Assembly: GCA_000499405.2 (NCBI GenBank)
Contig: HG738137.1
Location: forward strand, 4,154,001-4,218,000
Length of the DNA: 64,000 bases
Source: Onchocerca volvulus
Taxonomy: Eukaryota; Nematoda; Chromadorea; Rhabditida; Onchocercidae
Direction of reading: 5' to 3'
Shown: in pieces, positions 1 through 11,136 of the stretch
Position numbering within the stretch: the first letter of the stretch is position 1
Layout of the letters: each line of letters opens with the position of its first letter
Program-made: the position numbers and the translations under genes
Notes under the pieces: generated by a model
The model's database searches: none
Told to the model about the DNA's origin: nothing
What the model saw: only the letters and a program-made list of their open reading frames with translations

Positions 1-224
1 CCTTAATGCATATAGCTGTTCAAGTCTACTTGTCGTATGATATAATTTTTGGTATTCAGATTGAAATCTTTCATCCAGTTCTTTACATTTCTTATACAGA
101 TGAGACATTTCACGGTTGATATTTGTTTGTACACGATCCAAATTCTGCAGAGCGCTTGCCTGCTCCACCAAACGAGGATGATGCTGCTCAACCTGCGAAA
201 TTTTAACTGAAATCAGGACATATG

Positions 225-277
<53 letters not shown>

Positions 278-478
278 CTGCTTTCGAATTATCTATATTC
301 TCAGTTAAAATAAAGTAAAACTTACAGCTTCCCGAATTTTTCGACCAATATTCTCTTTAACATCATTAATTTTTCCAAGAAGAGTTTCTTCGTCAATTCT
401 AAATGCTCCAACCAGCTCTTTGGTATATGCGTCCCAATCAGATCTGCCCCAAATGCAGTCCTCTAAGTTTTTCTCCAT
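1..478 (-). CDS. COG5: COG5-like conserved oligomeric Golgi complex subunit, N-terminal exons (partial)
   Basis: The first 115 residues are visible in two exons: exon 1 at 478-326 (51 codons from ATG) and exon 2 at 192-1, running off the window. The junction is phase 0, with donor GTAAG and acceptor TCGCAG. The pattern of a short acidic start, a segment resembling LLGKINDVKENIGRKIREA, then SALQNLDRVQTNINREMSHL and a heptad-rich stretch matches the N-terminal coiled coil of COG5. COG5 is a subunit of the COG tethering complex for retrograde vesicles at the Golgi. The intron carries a run of 51 A. The call rests on remembered family pattern only; another coiled-coil tethering protein is possible. 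The rest of the gene lies to the left of the window. Confidence 0.6.
225..275. repeat. Poly(A) run of 51 bases in COG5-like intron 1
   Basis: This is an uninterrupted A homopolymer (T on the coding strand), with similar shorter runs near 485-513 and 531-547. Runs like this recur through the window and are prone to length error in assembly. Confidence 0.9.
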
Positions 479-483
479 TTTTC

Positions 484-516
<33 letters not shown>

Positions 517-1295
517 AGAACTTGAAAGAAAAAAAAAAAAAAAAAAACAAGAAAAACAACAATTAAAACCATTAACGATAGGAGGTCTTCAGTATATCAT
601 AAGGATAATTTGATGTTTAAAGATTGTAGCAGAAGTCAAAAGAACTGGTTCTCGGATTTATTAGGAAATGAAAAATTTTTACTATTATTACTACCACTAC
701 CTCCAGTTCAAAATTATTACTAAAACTACTACCACTATTATGTATTTGAAGAATAAGTAGAAAAAACGTCTTCAATGAATCTTTCTCTTTTTCTTATTTT
801 TTTTTACCACAAAATAACTGGCTTTATATAACCATTTTCATAGCAATAATAATCGCTTTAGAATTAACGCAACAAATATTCGTATAAATATAACAATAAT
901 ATAACATTCACCACAAAATTAAATCAAATTGTATACATCATAAATTCTAATGTTAAAAAAAGTGAAAAACTGAAGATCACTTTATTTTCAAATTATTATC
1001 AATCGTTAATCGACTAGCTTTCGAATTTTAGCAACAAACTTCTTTATACAATCAATTCCTATCCTTGAACAATTACTGATGCTTGGAAAAATTGAATCAA
1101 AGTGATGATTAAATGAGCTTACGGTTATTAAAGATTATCCGAGCGAAAATAAATTTTTGTTTGGTATTTCACTAATATAAATTTAAAAAATTCAGGAATG
1201 GTGTAACAGAATTTCAGAATCTTTGAAGATCATACAGACATCATCATTCATTTTTTTCAGTTGTATACAAATTTAGTAATTGTAAACATAAAGTA
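479..1295. other. Spacer between COG5-like start and EF-Tu stop
   Basis: AT-rich sequence with homopolymer A runs near its left end. It must hold the COG5-like promoter and the EF-Tu 3' UTR, since both genes read leftward. I see no further reading frame with splice support. Confidence 0.6.
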
Positions 1296-4036
1296 TCACT
1301 GCTTTTGTTCAATAAATTTTTCAAGTCCCTTATCTTTGATATCCTTGAAAGAATCCAAATTAATTGGAGCAAAAACTTCCCGAATTATGCCCCGAGCAAT
1401 CGTCTTTTTGCTGCCTTCCCGTATTGTAAATGGCAGTGATTGCCTTACAGGCATTTTATTCACCAGAATCAAGTTAGCTGTGCAATGTTCTCCAGGCATT
1501 AACATGTCAGATTCTAAATGTAGGCGACCAGCCTGAATAAAAGCAATTTAGTTATACTTAGCAGTTTGAAATGTAATAATCCTTATCGGAACAAAATAAG
1601 AGCATAATTTTTGAAAAAAATGAACGAACCTGATCCCATGTACTACAAAATATCTTTTCAGTAAAACCGGAATGTACTGCTAAACACCGTCCACCTTCTT
1701 CTTCAGATAACAAATATAACTCAACCTAAAAGTCCAGAAATAACTGTTTAAATTTTTTTTTTTAATTGCAAATTATTTTTAAGGATTCTTCAGACTATTT
1801 TGATCACACAAGTATTAGTGAGCTTTCAATAAAATAATAAACCACCTTAAAGAAATTAGATGTGACAACAGCATCTATAGCTCCGAGCCACATACCTCTC
1901 TTCACTGCATTAGCTTTGACACCACGACATAAAATACCACAGTGATCACCAGCACAAACCTGAACAAATTATCGAATTTTTTAATAACATAATTTGTATT
2001 GAGTTTTAGAGGAATTTATAGGCAACCTAAGACATTATAATGGAAGATTTCTACAGCGGGTTCGTCATGATATGATAAAATTTGTGCTTACTTAACAAGA
2101 GAGTTTTGTCATCTAAAATGAGAACATAAAAAATAAAAAATATTTCCACTGCATATACAGAAAATATTTCCAATAACGATTCTACCAGTAAATTTTATTT
2201 CATTTCAGATATATTATAATAAAATTCGTACAAATTGCTTACTTCAAGAACACTTTTTTTAAAAACTTGTATATCCGAAACAGTAGAATGAATGCATTGA
2301 CCTTCTCCTTTGATTTCCACTTTATCACCTTTCTTGATTTTTCCTTGCTCTACCGTTCCAACGACAACAGTTCCTCTACCAGTAATTGATACTCGGGATG
2401 CAATAGGCATTAAAAAAGGCCCATTCTATAGAAGAGCATATGAACTTACTTTATTTTTAGCAAAAAAGACAAAAAAAAATGCAAATATTCTATGTAAACA
2501 GTAAAATTTTCGACTTTTTGATAGAAGTTTGTCAGAATTTTGCATAATTTCACTAAAATTAATTCTACTATTAGTAAAAATAAACAACTTGCAGCCTCTT
2601 TGGAAGAGGAATTTTATCCAAAGCCGAAATTAATTCTTCAACGCATCTTCCATCATTTTTCTGCAGAGCTTGCAGTGCCGACCCTTTCACCACAATAACT
2701 GATTCATCTGCAGTTAAAAAAATGGAGTGCCAGAAATACCTTTTGAGACAATTTAGTTCATAATTTTTTGAACTTTCCAGCACATTTTAAAATAAAAATG
2801 CCGAAACCGCCCTGAATTTAATTTATATTAAGAGTTATCGCAAAATCACTGCCTCCAAATCGCGCTAATATTGCACCTCCGCAATGTTACAAGCAAAAAT
2901 GCACAAAAATAACCTGTGTAACCGTGATATTCCAGCAATTCTCGTGCCTCAATCTCCACTAATGTAACAACGTCATTATCGACCAAATCCACCTTATTTA
3001 TAAATACAATTATGCTGGAAACACCAACTTGTTTAGCTAATAAAAGATGCTCCTTTGTTTGTGCCATAACTCCATCGGTTGCAGCAATCACTAAAAATTG
3101 TCGAAATTAAATCGTCCTTCTAAAACAGAAATTCCATAAATACTTTTGTGATCTATCTATCCGGCACATGCGTTATTGCTTCGATTTGTCGATTTCAATT
3201 TATTTGAAATTTTATGTAAAATTTGCTTTGATTAATGCTAAATCATCCAAGAAAGCATACCAAAATATGAAAAGTGCCTTAAAACATATAATTCTTCATT
3301 AAGCAGTTGCTGACATTCAATAGTGCCTACATCAGTTTTTTTTTTTTAAATTACCTAAAATAGCGACATCCATCTGCGTTGCACCACAAATCATATTTTT
3401 TATGAAATCGCTATGCCCGGGACAATCGGTATGAGCATATCGTCGTATATCACTTTCATAGCCAATATGCGCCACATTTATCGTAATGCCCCGTCTTTGT
3501 TCCTCCTTTGCTTTATCAATTTCTTCGAATTTGATAAACTTTGTTTTTCCTGAAAATAGCTTAGGTATAATACTCACTTTTAACTGGCGATACTTCCCGT
3601 TCTTAAGAAACAGTTAAGATGACTTATGTAAGCGAGAGCTATTCATAGAGATAAAGAAAGCAGAAGAGAAAATCTGCGACCAATTCATTAGCGAACGTCA
3701 ATAAAACTTAGCATTTCATGACTTATTTCCAGGATTATGAACAGTGCCATCCTAATCGCTACCCAATGAATATGCTAATCAATGTCATCATTACTTAAGG
3801 TTGAAAAATTTAGAGAAGTATTTACCTTTAGTGGATAGAATTTTAGTAATAGCAGCAGTCAAGGTAGTTTTTCCATGATCCACATGACCTATTGTACCAA
3901 CATTTAAATTTTCCTTTACAATTTTGGCAATATTTGAAGTACTTGCAGCATTTTTTGTGATACTTGAGAAAAGAAATGAAAATGTTGAAGAGTGGAACAA
4001 TGATAATTGTTTAAATAGAGAATACATCATAGTCAT
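1296..4036 (-). CDS. TUFM: Mitochondrial elongation factor Tu, EF-Tu2-like
   Basis: Eight exons give 443 aa in continuous phase: 4036-3826, 3549-3355, 3090-2914, 2707-2589, 2425-2243, 1959-1846, 1725-1630 and 1532-1296. EF-Tu carries aminoacyl-tRNA to the mitochondrial ribosome as a GTP complex. G motifs are present: GHVDHGKT at residues 50-57, RGIT at 90-93, DCPGH at 112-116, NKVD at 167-170, and a GSAL-type G5 motif. Domains 2 and 3 follow, with [23 protein letters not shown] and FTIREG. The first ~40 residues are hydrophobic, Ser- and Lys-bearing, and suit a mitochondrial presequence. After the usual end of bacterial EF-Tu (around REVF) about 23 charged residues remain, ending in KFIEQKQ. 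Nematode EF-Tu1 carries a tail of roughly 57 residues and EF-Tu2 a much shorter one, so this fits EF-Tu2 better. The family call is secure; the paralogue call is inference. Confidence 0.93.
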
Positions 4037-5858
4037 AAAATCGTTTCCGCAATTATCAATGCTAAACTTGACAACAGCACAGATACCATCAGGTAATGTT
4101 CACTCGCCTCAATTTCATAAATTTATTTATTGATTTGAAAAAATAAGTTTGTCAAACTCTTCGAAGTTTCTCTCCAATTCCACTTCAATTATTTCCTATA
4201 CCCGTAACATAACCATTAAAAAAACAAAACTCCAACTTCTCTGCAACTCTGGTGGTTTCTCCCATACTTTCAAAAACAGTCGCTTGTGGGATCGGTTTAT
4301 TTCACAGAGCCCTTTTGTGTCACACACTCTATGTAACTGTGAACCGCAGTCGTCATCACATGCAACGTGATGAGTATTGGTCTTTGTTTATTAGCGGTGA
4401 GGCCGATTGACACAAATTCGAGTTAGGAAATGCTAAATAGTAGGTAGGGATATCTTTTTCTTACAATGCTACGCAGAGGTAAGTCACCTAATGTAGGCCC
4501 GACTCATCCGATTCATGATTCATGCAAAGATACGTCATGCATTACAGAATATTTTAGTTGGTCATTGCTATAATTATCTCCTTGTTTATACTGTGCACCG
4601 CCATTAGAGAATGGAATTATCAAAAGAATACTAGAGACCGATCATCATTGCATTGTCTTTAGCTCTGATTTTTTTTGTTTCTTATTTAATGCAAATCAAA
4701 TATAAAACGAGCTTCAAAGATGCTAACATTACACTCAATTGATGAATGGCAACATCTTGAGCAAATATTTGATCTTTAACCTTCTCAATGTTTTACATCA
4801 TGCATCAACATTACTAACGCAGTTAAAAATATCTTTACTGTTTATAGTCTACAATGAACGCACTAGCAAATATGGAAGAATCGATCATTGTAAAATTTTC
4901 TACTATAAACAGAAATAATTAATTCAAAGTGCATTAGAAAAAAGACCATATTAAAAGTCGGAAACCGAATTATGTTTCCAGCCTATGTAGTATTACTGAA
5001 AGTCTTTTTCTAATATTCTTCCTAAGATGTTCTTAATTCAATATCAAAAAAAAAAAAAAAAAGAAAAAGCCATCTTACATAATGGATAACATGGATAGCA
5101 CTAATTGCCACTCATTCTAGTCCACTAAATCTAAACTTGAGTAAATAATAAATTTCGAAGATGAATTACTTAATTTCAAGTTTTAAGAATTTGAAATGAA
5201 AAATTCATGAGCTCAGACAGCAATACATAGTGCAAGGTTTCTTATCAATTTTAGAATCCAGGCCAATGAAGTATACAGCAGCAAAACATAATGGACAAAC
5301 AACGACAATGATGAAAAGAAAATAACAAATAATCAAAATTAAAAATGTACAAGTTTTAAAGTAAATATAAACTTAAAAATTTGAAGCCAAAAAATAACAT
5401 ACGGTATACAAAAACAAAAGAGCACTATATAAGGAACGCTTTGTATCATCAACTGCTCCGGATAACATGGAACTGAAAATCGATTCCAATATAAAGCATT
5501 CTCGAATTCTATATAAAGTAATCAAATAATATCTCTTGCAGAATTAATATTTCGGAATATTCAGCTTTTGTTGCCAGTGTTGAATATCAGTGTTGCTAAA
5601 TGAAAAATAACCAAAAGGGAGCGAAGGCAGTGAGAAGAGAAATAAACCCCAAGAAAGTAGTCAAATAAATGATGACGATAGATAAGTGCAAAAAAAAAAA
5701 AAAAATAAAGGTGAAAGGTAAAAAATGACACTAGGAGACAAGCGGTGAGCCAAAACTTTCGAAATACAATGCAATAAATGCTAAATATAATTTAGTAGCA
5801 CTTTCCTCGTTTTCTCAGCGTGCTTTCAAGTCATCAGATGACAGTAATAAGAATTTCA
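4037..5858. other. Spacer between EF-Tu promoter side and CK1 gamma 3' end
   Basis: No splice-supported coding sequence was found. It includes a short A run near 5047-5062. The EF-Tu promoter should lie just right of 4036 and the CK1 gamma 3' UTR just left of 5859. Small open frames here are isolated and lack splice context. Confidence 0.5.
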
Positions 5859-8800
5859 TTATTTTTGTTGTGGAGTCTTTCGTCTTCGACGTCGAAAGCA
5901 ACAACACCTAAACAATTATTTCTTAAAACAAATTACACTGATATTGCTCCCCAGTGCTTAATTTTTTTTTTTTTTTTTGTTAATCAAGTCCAGAAAAGCG
6001 TTCCAAACTTGATTAATAAAATTTGCAAAATTTATGAAATCATGTTAACAAGTGGAAAACATTTGTTAAACGTGGTTAATCAACTTACTTCACTTCACTA
6101 TTATCTTCTAAGTGTGTGACGGGTTGTTGTGATCGACCGCCATTATCTTCTATTACTTCGCCCACATTTGAATTAATTACCTCCAAAAATACTTTTCTTC
6201 ATAATTATATATTTAAATAAGTGATGATAATGCAGAAAATAACTTTTCCATTTATGTGGTATCGGAAATTAGATTTGAAAGCCTGAACTGTTTTTTTTTT
6301 CTTTTTTTTTGTTAGAAATAAATTCAATAAGAAAAACTTTTTTTATTAGGAATAAATTGAATAGGAAAAGTTCTTTATTCAGTAGCAATCTTGGAAACGT
6401 ACCTGAGTAGAACCAAAACCACCACCCTGCTGTCCAATGCCTTGATTGGATGGTTTGAGGGTTTCACTTTGCCGTTTTGTAGCACCAGACCGTTTCCCCT
6501 CTCCTTTGTGTGCATCACCGGCATGAAGAGAACCCGAAGGAGTTGACTGAAATGGAAACTGTTTAAAATATTATGACCTACAAATCATTCAAATTAAAAA
6601 CATTTCACATTTCTAAACTGCCAGGAAAAATGAAATTCATAAACATCATATTTTTATAAACCGATTAAAAAAAAAAACTAATTTCTTTCCACTGTTACCA
6701 ATTTTACTCTTCCAATCTAAATAAGTCATCCCGATAGCCTATTTTGGTATTATGGGCTTTGCAAACGATTCAAATGAACTGCTGGTACTAACCAATACAG
6801 TTACCAATGTTCCAGAAAGTAATCCAAGACTAAATTTTTTTGTCTTTACAGGTTTATCATCATTTGAAAGACAGTAAACATACTACTTGGTTGAGCTTTG
6901 GTGTCCAATCAAACTCGTAATCGTATGTATAACCAAGCCTATCAAGCACCGACTTAAATAGATTATAGCAATACTCGTAGTCTGGTGTTTCGAAGAAGTC
7001 TAATCGACGTGCATATCGTAAATACTGAGCAAATTCCTCTGTAATCGCATTCTAATTTTGCACAATAAATAATTAATTTAATATAACAAATAATCTATAT
7101 AATGATGACTAGTGTAAAATATTAATATCAAGTTCTTTTTTACCGAGGATTAGTTACATTTTTAAAATTTATAATACTTTTTTCACTTATTAAATTTTGG
7201 CTCTGAAACTATCAAGATATTTACATCCCGAATCAACAATGGATTATTTGATTTTCTCGAAGTAATTTCACAAAGAGATAAGTAGAGAAGATATACAGCT
7301 TTGATTTTCTTAATTTAACACGATTTTATAGTAAAATGTCAGCAACTAAGAAACGATAATGAAGAAATCATACCAGGAAAACCCTCGCAGAGCACTTCAA
7401 TTGGAGTTGCTCGCTTGGTATCACCAATCTTTTGGTATCGTTCCTTGAGAGTGTCAGCCTTGAGACCTTGCCAAGGTAATGAGCCACGCAGGAAGTACAT
7501 GAACATATGCCCAAGTGCTTCCAAATCGTCTCTTCTACTCTGTTCTTTACCCAGATGGGTATTTATTGACATGTACCTTGCTGTTCCTGTCAGTGATTTA
7601 TGTTCCCTGTATGCAATATGTTTACCTGCAATTAATTTTGATTGCTTCATTTCATTTATTTTAAATGCCCTCAAAATCAATGAAAAATTCATAACGAATT
7701 TCTCATGCCGACTAGTTTTGATCCTACTTAATCGCAAAATTATTGGGAGAGTTAAAGATAACTTGCAACTACTGAGATAATGCTGACAGAGTACAAAGGA
7801 ATAATCGTATGCTAGTATCTGAAAATATAAAAACTCACGAAGTATGAAGGAACTTACCAGTATCACAATCAATGTATTCTTTTGCAAGCCCAAAATCAAT
7901 AATATGAAGCAAATGTTGTTTCCTAGTAGAATGTCGTCCTATCAAGAAATTTTCTGGTTTCACATCTCGATAAATCAAATGTTTCATATGTACATATTCA
8001 ATGCGCCTCATCTGTAAATCAAAATATAGAATATTTTAATTCTGAATCATATACAAGAAAATCAGTTCTTAAAATGCTATTAAGCTATACACAACTGTGT
8101 CGAATTCTTTAACTTTCCAGCAAACTGCATGCTAATATCTATAAAAATGCTAGTCCTATCTCACACTGAGAACTATTACATGCTTGCATTACAAGGTATA
8201 TGAACCAAAAACTTAACATTATTTATTATCAAACGATATGTTGACATGATGTTACTTAAATGAACTATAGATATGTCTGTTTGTCCAAAGAATTCTGATT
8301 AATCAAATAAACTATTGGATAAAACTACAATTGTTTTAATAAATTTGTTCCATAATAAAAACAAGCTTTGAACACATTATACCAGCTGCATTGCAATCAT
8401 AGCAACAGTTTTCAAGGAGAATTTCCGATCGCATAAGTCAAAGAGATCTTCTAAAGAATGTCCTAATAATTCCATTACCAAAGCGTTGTATTTCCCACAT
8501 GGTCCAAAATAGTGTACTTGCGGCAGTCCTTCTGCAAAATGGCCTATTGTAAAAAGAAAGAACTATAAATAAAGTTTTCGTTTCTGTATATTTGAATAAT
8601 ACTCAATCTTAACTAATAAAATATTCTTATCTGAGAGTTTCAAGATCTAAGAATCCCAACTCCATCTTCTTTTTCAAATCTTTTTTTTAGACAATTAAAT
8701 CTGTAAAGTAAAGGATTATATTTTTAAAGTTTTTGAAGGATAAATATCCCTGTGATAGATGACTAAGTCAACACTAAACAACTTGGATTTGTAAAATGAG

Positions 8801-9997
8801 GAAAAGTCAATAAAAAAAGTAAACCATGCTGGCCAAGTAGTTTATAAAAACGATATTCGAGATGAAGCTGAGGCGCTTTACTCTTCAAAGGTTCCAACTT
8901 GATGGCCACATGCTCATTGTTGTATAAATTTTTCCCTAAACGCAGTTCTCCAAAATTGCCGCACCCAATTTTTTTGCCTACCTAAAATGAACTTCAAATT
9001 CACATCATCTAAAAATAATGCTGAATGAATATTGTCCTGTCCGCATTTTAAAACACTTCTTTATTGCAATACTGGATCTATAAAAGAATCATGCGAATAC
9101 ACATTCCAACTCGCACAACATTCAATTGAGAGATTAAATTTCAATGATTATATGAAAATTAAAGAAAATAATAAGAAAAACGTCTGACATTTATTTAAAA
9201 ATAGCTCATCAAACACTGGAAGATGATTGATCTAAGATTCTCAAATCAACGCAAACCTTGTCCCTAGATCTGAGTTTTTCTCAACTCATGATCCACAATT
9301 TGCATTACATATGTATGGTACTAATTTATCCCCAATATTTTATTGTTAGTGATATCAAAACATTAAGGAGGAAATAGCAGTTTGGTCAGAAATGAAACAA
9401 AAAATGTGTATCTATTTCCAGTTGATTTGGAAATTCAAGTGCAAAACTCTATTCCCAAAAAGCAGAGCAAACAAGGAAAAAAATTGGCCTTTGAATTGAG
9501 AGCGATAAAGATAAAGATCAAGTTATTCATGTTCTATTTTTCCTTACAGAAATTTTATAAATTTAATATGTCATATATGCTGAAATGTTTCCTTCATAAG
9601 TTATTTGCCCCATCCTTAACTATTTACATGAGATTTAGCTGCTGAAAACAATCTACCTTAAAAAAGGAATAAAGGATTCTAAATTTGAAAAACACAGTCT
9701 TTAATGGAGATATTTTCAAATTCAGCTATAAAACGAAGTCACGGTTTCCCCTATCGTTAACGGAATGGAACATTATCAGATAAAATAAAATAAGCTCGAA
9801 CAACAAAGCTTGAATATAAAACATGAAGATATCAGAGCTGATATAATAATTATTAATATTAACTTTGACAAGCAATATATTGATTCAAGCTAACACAAAT
9901 GTAACCATACCTTGAAATTAGGTCCCACCATCAGAACTCCTGATGATGCGGTTGCTGATGAAGTTGCAGAGGAATTCGGCCCACGCGCGTTCGTCAT
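5859..9997 (-). CDS. csnk-1: Casein kinase I gamma, membrane-anchored Ser/Thr kinase
   Basis: Nine coding exons give 411 aa in unbroken phase: 9997-9911, 8981-8825, 8531-8383, 8011-7858, 7625-7374, 7038-6887, 6546-6403, 6180-6089 and 5907-5859. CK1 gamma phosphorylates acidic or primed substrates at the plasma membrane and acts in Wnt and trafficking pathways. Visible features are [10 protein letters not shown] then [14 protein letters not shown] (Gly loop), catalytic-fold Lys57 in VAIKLEP, Asp147 in [12 protein letters not shown] at 170-172 and the [10 protein letters not shown] activation segment. The tail exon begins VINSNVGEV, like the vertebrate gamma tail. The last exon encodes [15 protein letters not shown], with the Cys triplet at 397-399, the known palmitoylation signal. 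The acceptor before 6180 (TTTGGAG) is weak. Reading through the donor after 6403 would give a seven-residue alternative end stopping at 6379 and lacking the lipid anchor. Confidence 0.95.
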
Positions 9998-10032
9998 ACT
10001 AAATGACTGCGCTGCTATTTGTGAATTACTGC
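9998..10032 (-). other. 5' UTR part of the first CK1 gamma coding exon
   Basis: The exon holding the ATG at 9997 is preceded by a good acceptor (ACACTTCAG) that places its edge at 10032. The 35 bases before the ATG are therefore untranslated, or a continuation from an upstream exon of matching phase. The acceptor could also be a spliced-leader addition site, as is common in nematodes. Confidence 0.5.
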
Positions 10033-10300
10033 CTGAAGTGTTAGAGACGAAATGTATCATAAAACTAATGAGCTATCTCCAAAATATTTCACAACTTTTA
10101 CCCTCACTACTCAAGAATACTCTGTGCAAAGCATTATCCTGAGGTATCTAAAAGTACCAAGCTTGGTTATTTTTCTCTCACGTAAGCCTCAGAAAAGCAA
10201 ATGCTACTGGATTTTAGTTCTTCTAAATTTATCTTAAAAAGCTATCGAACTAGAACTCTTTAAAATCAAACGGCTTAACATACTCGAGTCCTACAATTAC

Positions 10301-10647
10301 CTTTCCGTATGTCTCAGCTGCTTTCGACAGTGATAAATTGGCGCTATTTCTGTTTTGGGACAAGAAATCCAACTCAAATTCTGTGGGAAATAGCATAAAC
10401 AATAAAAACAGAGTCGCCACAACAATGAAAAAAGAAGCATTCAATATATTGCAAGGAATTCGGCATTAAATACAGAAAAGATTAACAAACCCTCTAAAGT
10501 TTGAAAAATATGAGCGAAATGTTGGCCGCCGCCTGGAGATGGCCCTGCGGCTCCAGATAATTTCGATGGACGTTGTGCTAACACCCGTCTGAAGACAAAA
10601 CATGAGATATTTGTATTTGGGATCTGTTCCATTTCTATGACGCACAC
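10301..10647 (-). CDS. Candidate alternative 5' exons for CK1 gamma (or an unknown neighbour)
   Basis: Two minus-strand exons read in one frame. The first starts at ATG 10647 (or 10629) and ends at 10491; the second is 10380-10301, with acceptor CCACAG and donor GTAATT. The joined peptide contains RVLAQRPSKLSGAAGPSPGG and LSQNRNSANLSLSKAAETYG. The second exon ends in phase 0, which matches the kinase exon at 8981 ([11 protein letters not shown]) but not the exon at 10032-9911. In phase 0 that exon would hit a stop, so an isoform would have to skip it. Whether these exons belong to the kinase or to another gene is not settled. A TTCAG acceptor at 10588 lies inside the first exon and could be used instead of the ATG. 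Confidence 0.45.
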
Positions 10648-10875
10648 AAAAAAGAAAAAAAAAACTTTTTAAAACATTATAATCAATTTACTGCACTTTT
10701 TTGTGTACAGCAAAATGAATAAACAGAGAAGCAATCAGTTGCAATGCAAAGCGACAACATCATATATATATATGTATACCGGCCATGCGAAGCATAGTCG
10801 GCTCCAAATAGTCTATATAAATAAAAATGTTAAGTGTTCGTTTGTTAAAATCTTAAATTTCCGAAAGTTCTTAAA

Positions 10876-11136
10876 CATGCGTCTATTCGAATGTAACGTT
10901 GCATCAAATCTTCAAATCAATCGGTGGAGAACTTGAAATGTTTGCAAAAATGAACAATGCAGAAAGGTAGCGTAGTCAATAAATTCAGTTCATTCATTTA
11001 CTTTACCTGTCACAGGTGTAACAGTTAAAAAATTAGTATATCTAAATAGAAATACGCGCCTATTCAAATGCAACGTTGTATCAAAACTTCAAATCAATTG
11101 ATGAAGAACTTGAAACGCTGCGCGAAAACGAACAAC
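10876..11136. repeat. Diverged direct duplication, two ~85-bp copies
   Basis: The segment at about 10876-10960 and the one at 11053-11136 match along their length with scattered substitutions. Shared cores are CAACGTTG or TAACGTTG, CTTCAAATCAAT and GAGAACTTGAAA or AAGAACTTGAAA. The copies are separated by about 90 bases of AT-rich sequence. No coding role is seen. Confidence 0.7.

Noticed and set aside
5820..6119. Plus-strand open frame of ~99 codons
   Set aside because: It lies antisense to the last two CK1 gamma exons, contains an Ile/Phe stretch from a T homopolymer, and has no splice context.
7039..7051. Alternative CK1 gamma acceptor at 7051
   Set aside because: It shifts the frame; the acceptor at 7038 (ATTACAG) restores [11 protein letters not shown] and the phase of all later exons.
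7415..7780. Plus-strand open frame of 121 codons
   Set aside because: Antisense shadow of the CK1 gamma exon at 7625-7374 and its flanking intron.
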